A stretch of DNA of 6,120 nucleotides from Synergistaceae bacterium (GTDB lineage Bacteria; Synergistota; Synergistia; Synergistales; Synergistaceae), in the NCBI GenBank assembly GCA_031264605.1, contig JAISDQ010000118.1:1-6120 (forward strand). Reading direction: 5' to 3'. The notes under the pieces were generated by a model. The model had not been told where the DNA came from, did no database searches, and saw only the letters and a program-made list of their open reading frames with translations. Below, one piece after another: positions 1 to 5,011 of the stretch. The stretch's first letter is position 1. The number at the start of each line of letters is the position of its first letter. Position numbers and translations under genes: made by a program.

Positions 1-76
1 AGCCCGCTCCGGCAGCACCCAACACTATTAACAGACACACAGACAGCAACGCTACGATCCTGTTACGATTCTTCAC
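1..76 (-). CDS. N-terminus of an exported protein, probably the Liv-type ABC transporter substrate-binding protein (partial, runs off the left edge)
   Basis: Only the first 25 codons are in the window. They start at a GTG (74-76, complement) and read MKNRNR, then a hydrophobic core IVALLSVCLLIVL, then small residues GAAGAG. This is the layout of a Sec signal peptide: positive N-region, about 13-residue hydrophobic core, then a region rich in Ala and Gly. The start is set by AAAGGAGG on the minus strand (86-93), nine bases before the GTG. The gene follows the LivM-type permease on the same strand after 56 bases, so a periplasmic amino acid or amine binding protein (LivK-like, Peripla_BP_6 type) is the natural guess. 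No residue of the mature protein is visible, so identity rests on context and signal peptide alone. A lipoprotein signal is possible, but no lipobox is seen before the edge. Confidence 0.6.
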   Translation of the reverse strand, partial: MKNRNRIVALLSVCLLIVLGAAGAG

Positions 77-85
77 TTCTTCCTT

Positions 86-93
86 CCTCCTTT
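86..93 (-). promoter_or_regulatory. Ribosome binding site deciding a GTG start
   Basis: The minus strand reads AAAGGAGG, a near-perfect Shine-Dalgarno sequence, nine bases ahead of the GTG at 74-76. It supports the short partial gene at the left edge, which would otherwise be easy to overlook. Confidence 0.6.
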
Positions 94-132
94 GAGTATG
101 TTGTATTTGCCCATAAAGAGCCTTGAACAATA

Positions 133-1146
133 TCAGGACCGTCCGGCGGTCCTTTTGTCTTTCAGCTTTGCCGCGAACCACCCCTTGATCCAGTCGATCA
201 AACTCGACAGACCGCCGGGATAATAGATCATCACAAAAATCAGCATGATGCCGTAAATGATATACTTGAGTTCCAGCATGGAGTTGAGCGATTCGAAAAC
301 GGGCAGGATAATAAACGCCGCCATCAGCGGACCCCAAATGCTGCCGCGGCCGCCGATATAGGCGATGACCAGTATTTGCACGGTGTTTCTCGTCGCCATG
401 ACGCTTGGGGTAAGGATGCCGACAAAATGGGCGTAGAATGCGCCGCACAGTCCGGCGATGAAACAAGAGATCAAAAAGTTGATGGTGCGGTATTTCACAG
501 GATTGACACCGGAGTATTTCGCCGCTTCCATATCCTGGCCCAAAGCGCGGAAGGCCAGGCCAAAGTGCGATTTTACCACTATTCTCAACGTGATGAAGGT
601 CGCGAGGCAGATGACGAATATAACGTAGTAGTATGGCGTTGACCATGGAGTATCGAACAAGGGCTCCACGCTGAGGCCCAGCACGCCGCGGGTAATACCC
701 GGAAGGGCGGTCACGACAGACATCAGGATGATGCCGACGAACCACGCCAGCAAAGCTGTAAAGAGCCCGTCCATTTTCAGCGTCAATAGAGCGATGCCCA
801 ACCCCAGCAGCGTGGCGGACAGCGCACCCGCAAACAGTCCCAGCCACGGGCTGAGCCCGAAATTCGCGTACAGCAAGGCCGACACGTAGCCGCTCAACCC
901 CATTAGCGCCGCGTATCCCCAGTTCGCGACATCGATGAATCCGGCGGACAGGTCGAAGCCCATAGCTAGAGCCCCGTACATCAGACAGCTCACGCCGAGA
1001 CGGATGATGTATTCATCTCCGGCATAAAAAGGCAGCAGGCCAATGGCGATGAAAGCGGCCAGGCTGACCAGCGATAACCCCGCTTTCCCCAGGGCGCCGT
1101 TCAAACGCGGCAGTGCCGAATTGATAAACGTGTTTTTGGTCTTCAT
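133..1146 (-). CDS. livM: Branched-chain amino acid-type ABC transporter permease, LivM family
   Basis: Integral membrane permease of 337 residues, one of the two channel subunits of a HAAT (Liv-type) ABC importer. About eight or nine hydrophobic segments are visible, for example near residues 24-42, 77-95, 99-122, 127-148, 171-189, 222-247, 257-283 and 294-310. Family signatures are present: the N-terminal stretch around AGFIDVANWGYAALMGLSGY (68-87), the cytoplasmic ATPase-contact loop with GLAFRALGQDMEAAKYSGV (196-214), GGRGSIWGPL (265-274) and a C-terminal YPGGL (309-313). Length fits the family. The ATG lies 13 bases after the LivH stop, and the sequence TAAGGGA at that stop can serve as its ribosome binding site, so the two genes are probably translationally coupled. 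The substrate cannot be read from a permease: Liv-type systems carry branched-chain amino acids but also other amino acids, amides, urea and quaternary amines. Its neighbours make an amine or betaine substrate worth considering. Confidence 0.93.
   Translation of the reverse strand: MKTKNTFINSALPRLNGALGKAGLSLVSLAAFIAIGLLPFYAGDEYIIRLGVSCLMYGALAMGFDLSAGFIDVANWGYAALMGLSGYVSALLYANFGLSPWLGLFAGALSATLLGLGIALLTLKMDGLFTALLAWFVGIILMSVVTALPGITRGVLGLSVEPLFDTPWSTPYYYVIFVICLATFITLRIVVKSHFGLAFRALGQDMEAAKYSGVNPVKYRTINFLISCFIAGLCGAFYAHFVGILTPSVMATRNTVQILVIAYIGGRGSIWGPLMAAFIILPVFESLNSMLELKYIIYGIMLIFVMIYYPGGLSSLIDWIKGWFAAKLKDKRTAGRS
136..152. repeat. Inverted repeat (hairpin) at the 3' end of the LivM gene
   Basis: GGACCG (136-141), loop TCCGG, CGGTCC (147-152): a perfect 6-bp stem ending right beside the LivM stop codon. 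On the plus strand it is followed by TTTTGTCTTT, so it looks like an intrinsic terminator for transcripts coming from the left or antisense to the permease genes. On the minus strand, the coding direction, no T-run follows, so it should not stop the operon. Confidence 0.4.
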
Positions 1147-1159
1147 TTTGTCTCGTCCC

Positions 1160-2029
1160 TTATACTTTGATCTTTTTGCCGAACAGGCCCGCGGGCTTGA
1201 ACAGCAAAATCAGCACGATTACCGAAAGCGACACAGCGTTTTGCCATGCCGCGCCCAGATAATAAGTAGCGGTGACTTCGATCAACCCGACGATAAAGCC
1301 CCCAACTATCGTGGCCTCCATATTCCCCAAACCAACCAGGATCACGACAAACCATGCCGTGTACAAAGGCTGCAATCCCATCGTGGGATACGCGGGCGTA
1401 AAGGATAACAGCGCGCCGCCTGCCAAAGCGCAGAGCATCGAACTAAGGGAAAATGTCAGCGTGTGAATACGGTCGATCTGTACACCCATCAGCATCGCGC
1501 CCGTTTCGTGCTCGGAAACGGCGAGGATGGCGTTGCCGATGCGCGTCTTTCTCAGAAACAGCCAGAATATAAGAAGGGCCGCCATCGCGATAAAAAAAGC
1601 GGCCAGCCTGTCCGTTGAAACCGTGAAACCGGCTAATTTACGCGTACCGCCCCACATTTTGTCCACGCCGAAATAGTTGGCGGTGAAGAGATACTGAGCG
1701 AGGTTCTGGATAATGAAGCTGATGCCTGCGGCGACGAGAAACGTGTTCGTCACCCAGTCGCCCTTCGACCGTTTCCGTAATTGGCAGAAGGTCAGCTTCT
1801 CGATGACCGCTCCAAGAACCAGGCCTGTAAAAGCGGCGAACAGCACCGCGAGCGTTGCCGGCATACCAAAGGATTTGATGCCGAAATAACACGCGTAAGC
1901 GCCTATGAGATAGAATTCTCCGTGCGCGAAGTTCGGGATTTTCATCACGCCCCAGACCAGCGATAGGCCCAGGGCAATCAGAACATACATCCCCCCGCGC
2001 AGAACCGCCCCAACAAAGACATCCGCCAA
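1160..2029 (-). CDS. livH: Branched-chain amino acid-type ABC transporter permease, LivH family
   Basis: Partner permease of the LivM-like subunit, forming the membrane channel of a Liv-type importer. Numbered from the upstream ATG, family marks are GGMYVLIALGLSLVWGV (17-33) followed by NFAHGEFYLIGAY (38-50), the ATPase-contact loop TRIGNAILAVSEHETGAMLMGV (167-188), GLGNMEATIVGGF (238-250) and the C-terminal KPAGLFGK (283-290). About eight hydrophobic segments are visible. Two starts compete. An ATG at 2042-2044 gives 294 residues but has no Shine-Dalgarno sequence before it. A TTG at 2027-2029 gives 289 residues and sits six bases after a perfect GGAGGTG, which is itself made by the ATG and the next codons. 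The TTG is chosen here for that reason; both keep the full permease domain. The gene lies between the TIM-barrel gene (2152) and LivM (1146) on the same strand. Confidence 0.92.
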   Translation of the reverse strand: MADVFVGAVLRGGMYVLIALGLSLVWGVMKIPNFAHGEFYLIGAYACYFGIKSFGMPATLAVLFAAFTGLVLGAVIEKLTFCQLRKRSKGDWVTNTFLVAAGISFIIQNLAQYLFTANYFGVDKMWGGTRKLAGFTVSTDRLAAFFIAMAALLIFWLFLRKTRIGNAILAVSEHETGAMLMGVQIDRIHTLTFSLSSMLCALAGGALLSFTPAYPTMGLQPLYTAWFVVILVGLGNMEATIVGGFIVGLIEVTATYYLGAAWQNAVSLSVIVLILLFKPAGLFGKKIKV

Positions 2030-2035
2030 CAGGGC

Positions 2036-2042
2036 CACCTCC
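2036..2042 (-). promoter_or_regulatory. Shine-Dalgarno sequence supporting a TTG start for LivH
   Basis: The minus strand reads GGAGGTG here, a seven-base match to the 16S rRNA tail, with six bases before a TTG at 2027-2029. It overlaps the first codons that would follow the alternative ATG at 2042-2044. No comparable site precedes that ATG. Confidence 0.5.
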
Positions 2043-2151
2043 ATATCGTTTAAAGCGCATTCCGGTAATAGACATGCTGTTCACCGAAAGACTGTTATCG
2101 TTTTTCAGGCCGATTTTTACGCCCGCTCTAAAGACAGATGTTTATCGCGCC

Positions 2152-3060
2152 TCACAGATGGGCGATCTCGTCCTCGCGGCCCACTTTTATCACATCGCGA
2201 AGATAGGAGATGCTGCGTTTGCAGGCGTCCATTTGTTTTTCCCTCGCCTCTTCGAGCGTATCGTCCTCCATGTCCCACTCTATCTCGAAGGTGATCTTGT
2301 CGGTGAGGCACACACGCCGGAAAAGCCCGACGATCTTGGGAATGTCCATGTCTCCGTCGCCCACGGCAACCCCGTGGAAACGGGCCCCGTATTGATCTCT
2401 CGTCAGCTTGTGGTCGCACAGATGGTTGCAAATCGCGTGGGGCGCGAGCTTATTTACGGCCTCCTCCGGGCCTTCGAGGACGCCGAATGAATTTACCGTA
2501 TCCACACAGACCTTGACGAGCGGATGATTGACGCTGCCGATCAGCCACAGCACCTCGTCAGCGTATGTCTCGGTGTGGTTCTCGATCGCGATCGGAATGT
2601 CAAATCGCTCGGCCGCCGGGATCGCGGCCTTGATTTGGTCGTGGATATCGGCGAGCTGGCGCATCACGGACGGGTTGCAGCAACTTCCGTAAAGAGGGCG
2701 GGGCCTGCGAATGTCGAGGTTGAACTTGGCGATCTCGGCCCCAAGTTTGTGCGCCGCGAGCACACCGCTTTCAAAGGTCTCGTTAAGGCGCGCGTCGAAC
2801 TCCTCGTTCAGCGAACAGTTGTACTCCAGGTACAATCCCCGTTCCTTCGCGGCGGCGGATACCTGAGCCAGCCGGGCGTCGTCCTTCGTCTCAAGGTCGC
2901 AGCCGGTGATGTGCAGCCCGTCCAGCCGGTTCTCCCTGGCCCAGTCCATGAGCTCAATGAGATTCATCGCCTTCGGATAAGGCTCGCTGACGCACCAATT
3001 TTGCCCGAAACCCCATAGGTGAAGCGCGTAGCTGTGGATACCCAACCTCCACTTCTTCAA
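2152..3060 (-). CDS. Sugar phosphate isomerase/epimerase family TIM-barrel protein
   Basis: Protein of 302 residues with the layout of the xylose isomerase-like TIM barrel (AP_endonuc_2 superfamily; hydroxypyruvate isomerase, IolE and tagatose epimerase relatives). The first strand is RLGIHSYAL (5-13). Likely divalent metal ligands stand in their usual order: E160 in IAIENHTE, D187 in VCVDTVN, H213 or H217 in NHLCDHK, and E261 in FEIEWD; a GDGDMDI stretch (235-240 region) is also typical. There is no signal peptide, so it is cytoplasmic. The start is a TTG (3058-3060), supported by GGTGATC on the minus strand (3065-3071), which matches the 16S rRNA tail; no in-frame ATG lies ahead of the first strand. 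It is the first gene of the minus-strand block, 107 bases ahead of the LivH region. The family is broad, acting on sugars, sugar phosphates, inosose and other hydroxy-carbonyl compounds, so the substrate cannot be named. Its place beside a Liv-type transporter hints at catabolism of the imported compound. Confidence 0.85.
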   Translation of the reverse strand: MKKWRLGIHSYALHLWGFGQNWCVSEPYPKAMNLIELMDWARENRLDGLHITGCDLETKDDARLAQVSAAAKERGLYLEYNCSLNEEFDARLNETFESGVLAAHKLGAEIAKFNLDIRRPRPLYGSCCNPSVMRQLADIHDQIKAAIPAAERFDIPIAIENHTETYADEVLWLIGSVNHPLVKVCVDTVNSFGVLEGPEEAVNKLAPHAICNHLCDHKLTRDQYGARFHGVAVGDGDMDIPKIVGLFRRVCLTDKITFEIEWDMEDDTLEEAREKQMDACKRSISYLRDVIKVGREDEIAHL

Positions 3061-3109
3061 ATCAGATCACCGCTTTCGTCAATATGTGTTTTGTGTTTTT
3101 TGTGTATTT

Positions 3110-3138
3110 TTAAGATTTTTGGCGTTTGCTTGAGTCAA
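3110..3138 (-). promoter_or_regulatory. Weak promoter candidate for the minus-strand operon
   Basis: On the minus strand TTGACT (3133-3138), a good -35, is followed after 17 bases by TCTTAA (3110-3115), a poor -10 that matches the consensus at three of six positions. It lies about 50 bases ahead of the TTG start of the TIM-barrel gene, a sensible distance. The -35 lies within TTGAGTCAA (3130-3138), a short symmetric element. Confidence 0.25.
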
Positions 3139-3272
3139 CATTTTAGGGGGCGCTTTTATTAAATCAAGACTCATTCCCGTTTTTACACAGATGCGCAAAA
3201 GTTTTTCTCAATCATCAAATTACGCGCTCCCGCACAAGCGAGTACCGCAACAACCTACGCCTGAGACGCTAT

Positions 3273-3285
3273 TCCCGCCTCGGGA
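3273..3285. repeat. Small hairpin in the GC-rich core of the intergenic region
   Basis: TCCCG, loop CCT, CGGGA: a perfect 5-bp stem with a three-base loop. No T-run follows on either strand, so it is not an intrinsic terminator. It lies in a GC-rich patch whose composition differs from its AT-rich flanks. Confidence 0.3.
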
Positions 3286-3357
3286 CAACCAGCCGTCGGC
3301 GGAGGATTTCGTTTATATAAAAAAACTTTTCACAATTGGATAAAAAGGGGGTATCGG

Positions 3358-3372
3358 CTTGTAATTTGCAAG
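3358..3372. repeat. Near-palindrome over the -35 element, possible operator
   Basis: CTTGTAA, centre T, TTGCAAG: two 7-base arms that are inverted copies with one mismatch. It covers the -35 hexamer TTGTAA (3359-3364) of the plus-strand promoter candidate, the position expected for a repressor site. The cognate regulator is not in the window. Confidence 0.4.
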
Positions 3373-3386
3373 TGCGTAAATATAAT
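3359..3386 (+). promoter_or_regulatory. Sigma-70 type promoter candidate for the methyltransferase-racemase operon
   Basis: TTGTAA (3359-3364), a 16-base spacer, then a perfect TATAAT (3381-3386). Transcription would begin near 3393, leaving an untranslated leader of about 84 bases before the ATG at 3477. It is the best -10/-35 pair I found in the intergenic region on the plus strand. Confidence 0.55.
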
Positions 3387-3421
3387 CACCTCCGTAAGCC
3401 GCCGCTTGATAATTCCTGCGC

Positions 3422-3448
3422 ACTGACATACTGACGCACTGACACACT
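3422..3448 (+). repeat. Tandem 8-base repeat ACTGACNN, three copies and a partial fourth
   Basis: ACTGACAT (3422-3429), ACTGACGC (3430-3437), ACTGACAC (3438-3445), then ACT (3446-3448). The copies are head to tail with no gaps and vary only in the last two bases. They fall within the expected leader of the methyltransferase mRNA, about 30 bases before its start codon. Function is unknown; a binding array, or slippage-prone filler, are both possible. Confidence 0.6.
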
Positions 3449-3462
3449 AAAAATCATGGGAT

Positions 3463-3467
3463 GGGGG
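3463..3467 (+). promoter_or_regulatory. Ribosome binding site deciding the methyltransferase start
   Basis: GGGGG (followed by T) pairs with the 16S rRNA tail, with one G-U pair, and lies nine bases before the ATG at 3477-3479. The upstream in-frame ATG at 3456 has no such sequence before it, so 3477 is preferred. Confidence 0.5.
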
Positions 3468-3476
3468 TTAAAAACA

Positions 3477-4916
3477 ATGATCAAGGACAACGCGCCGAGA
3501 AGCAGTTTCGCCCAGTCAACGCCTAATTTAAGGGTGTTGACGGATCCTCAGATCGAGGAAATTCATTACGCCGGGATGGAAATCCTCACGGATATAGGGA
3601 TGAAGCTCGAGTGCGAATCAGCGAGGGAGATGCTGCACGGACACGGGGCATACGTGGAAGGCTCCGTAGTAAGGGTACCAGTCAAGCTTGTGGAACAGGC
3701 GCTGAGGAGCGTACCTGGCAGTTTCACCCTGCACACGCGGGAGGGTGAGCCGTTCCTCGGCGTGCAGGGGTACAACGCCTACTACGGATGCAATCCCGAC
3801 AACCCGCTGTACATCGACCCCTACACAGGCGAGACGCGCAAACCGACCAGCCTGGACGCGGCCAACATGGGCAAACTGATCGACTATCTGCCGAACATCG
3901 ATTTCATAAACACGTGCAACTTCGCCTTCGACGTCCATGTGGACATCAGGGACCGGGTGAATATCCGTCAGTACATGTTCAACATGCAAAAACCCATCTG
4001 TTTCAGCTGCAAGGACAACGATTCGCTGAAGGACATAATCGAAATGGGCGCCATCGCGGCGGGGAGCCACGAAAAACTGCGCGCTTACCCGTATCTGTTT
4101 CACATAGAGGAGCCCATCAGCCCGCTGACGCACGACGACACGGCGATCCGGAACGTGATGACCTGCGCGGAGCACGAGGTTCCGTTGGTTTATTTCCCGA
4201 TGACTATGGCTGGGACGACGGCCCCGGTCACGCTGGCCGGATTGCTGGCGCAGTCGCACGCGGAGATAATATTCGGCTTGGTCGTACACCAACTGGCGAA
4301 TCCGGGCGCGCCGTTCGTATATGGGGCGATACCGTCCATAATGGATCTGAAGACCATGAAGTTCTGCTACGGAGCGCCGGAAATGTGGCTCTGCGCCTCC
4401 GCGATTTCCGACATAGGCCACTATTTCAAGATTCCGATCTGGGGCACGGCGGGGCCGACTGATTCGAAATCCATAGACCCCCAGGCAGTAGCGGAGCTTT
4501 CGTACGGTTTTCTGATGGCCGGGCTTTCCGGGGCTAACCTCATACACGACATAGGGCTCATGGATTCAGCCGATCTATACTGCCCCGAGATATATGTGCT
4601 GAGCGACGAACTGGTCTCGATGGCGAAGGTCATCACCAGGGGCATCGACGTGACGGAGGAAAATCTGGCCCTGCCCGCGATCAGGGAGTCGCTGGAGACG
4701 AGCAGCTTTATCAGCCAGGACCACACGCTGGATCACTTCAAGGAAATATGGCGCCCTGAGTTTTTCGACCGCTCCGTCTCGAAGAAGACCGAAGAACCCG
4801 TCACGGACAAGCTGAACCGCAAAGTCCGGGACATCTTTGAGAACTACGTCCCGCTCGAATTTGACCCGGATAAGAAACGCGCTATCCTCGAACTGGAGAA
4901 AAAGTGGATGATGTGA
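3477..4916 (+). CDS. MttB superfamily (trimethylamine methyltransferase-like) protein, non-pyrrolysine type
   Basis: Cytoplasmic protein of 479 residues (486 if the ATG at 3456 is used), the usual length of the MttB/COG5598 family. Numbered from 3456, the N-terminal helical part has LTDPQIEEIHYAGMEILTDIG (28-48) and VRVPVKLVEQAL (72-83). The barrel part has PMTMAGTTAPVTLAGLLAQ (248-266), then GAPFVYG (284-290), GAPEMWLCASAISDIGHY (306-323), GTAGPTDSK (330-338) and GLSGANLIHDIGLMDSADLY (356-375), all typical of the family. Archaeal MttB itself carries pyrrolysine at an amber codon. This frame has no internal stop at all, so it belongs to the non-pyrrolysine branch. Characterised members (MtgB, MtpB, MtcB, MtyB) move a methyl group from glycine betaine, proline betaine, carnitine or gamma-butyrobetaine to a corrinoid protein. 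The substrate cannot be read from sequence by eye. The downstream racemase makes proline betaine or a related compound the first candidate. No corrinoid protein, reactivase or second methyltransferase is in the window. Confidence 0.92.
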   Translation: MIKDNAPRSSFAQSTPNLRVLTDPQIEEIHYAGMEILTDIGMKLECESAREMLHGHGAYVEGSVVRVPVKLVEQALRSVPGSFTLHTREGEPFLGVQGYNAYYGCNPDNPLYIDPYTGETRKPTSLDAANMGKLIDYLPNIDFINTCNFAFDVHVDIRDRVNIRQYMFNMQKPICFSCKDNDSLKDIIEMGAIAAGSHEKLRAYPYLFHIEEPISPLTHDDTAIRNVMTCAEHEVPLVYFPMTMAGTTAPVTLAGLLAQSHAEIIFGLVVHQLANPGAPFVYGAIPSIMDLKTMKFCYGAPEMWLCASAISDIGHYFKIPIWGTAGPTDSKSIDPQAVAELSYGFLMAGLSGANLIHDIGLMDSADLYCPEIYVLSDELVSMAKVITRGIDVTEENLALPAIRESLETSSFISQDHTLDHFKEIWRPEFFDRSVSKKTEEPVTDKLNRKVRDIFENYVPLEFDPDKKRAILELEKKWMM

Positions 4917-4996
4917 CGAACACGGCGGCCAGCCCGCATAAGATGCCAATTTGAAATCATTGGTAAGCTTGATATCACAGGTCACAAGTTAGAACC

Positions 4997-5004
4997 GGGA
5001 GGAG
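4997..5004 (+). promoter_or_regulatory. Ribosome binding site of the racemase gene
   Basis: GGGAGGAG lies seven bases ahead of the ATG at 5012, a strong Shine-Dalgarno sequence at ideal spacing. It fixes the start of the racemase. The 95-base gap from the methyltransferase stop holds no terminator I can recognise, only a weak CCAAT/ATTGG inverted repeat (4946-4963), so the two genes are probably co-transcribed. Confidence 0.65.
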
Positions 5005-5011
5005 AAGCGGC

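Larger units (their letters stand above)
3061..3476. other. Divergent intergenic control region
   Basis: About 0.4 kb between two outward-facing gene blocks, with no credible protein gene. The parts near the genes are AT-rich with T- and A-runs; a core at roughly 3225-3305 is clearly richer in GC and contains a small hairpin. Starts for both blocks must lie here. The plus side shows a good promoter candidate with a palindrome over its -35, and an 8-base tandem repeat near the first start. The minus side shows only a weak promoter candidate (TTGACT at 3133-3138). I recognised no known riboswitch on either strand. Confidence 0.6.

Noticed and set aside
3150..3321. Open frame of about 55 codons on the plus strand through the intergenic region
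   Set aside because: It has no ATG, GTG or TTG start I can find near its beginning and no ribosome binding site, and its translation is Arg-rich and unrecognisable.
3383..3393. Shine-Dalgarno-like GGAGGTGATTA on the minus strand in the intergenic region
   Set aside because: The only start near it is a TTG about 16 bases away that opens a frame of 13 codons; this is not enough to call a leader peptide.
3788..4462. Plus-strand open frame of 224 codons inside the methyltransferase gene
   Set aside because: It is out of frame within a gene with strong family motifs; the translation is rich in Arg, Gly and His and shows no recognisable domain.
4330..4480. Possible pyrrolysine (amber) codon expected in MttB
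   Set aside because: The frame is open from 3456 to the TGA at 4914 with no in-frame TAG, so the protein needs no pyrrolysine.
3618..4547. Long open frame on the minus strand (309 codons) opposite the methyltransferase gene
   Set aside because: Its Arg-, Val- and Asp-rich, low-complexity translation is what the complement of a GC-biased gene gives. It shows no family motifs, and the plus-strand frame has full MttB-family motifs.
4967..4978. AAGCTTGATATC, resembling a cloning-vector polylinker
   Set aside because: Only about a dozen bases match, both flanks differ from vector sequence, and it lies in a plausible intergenic gap; chance is the simpler explanation.
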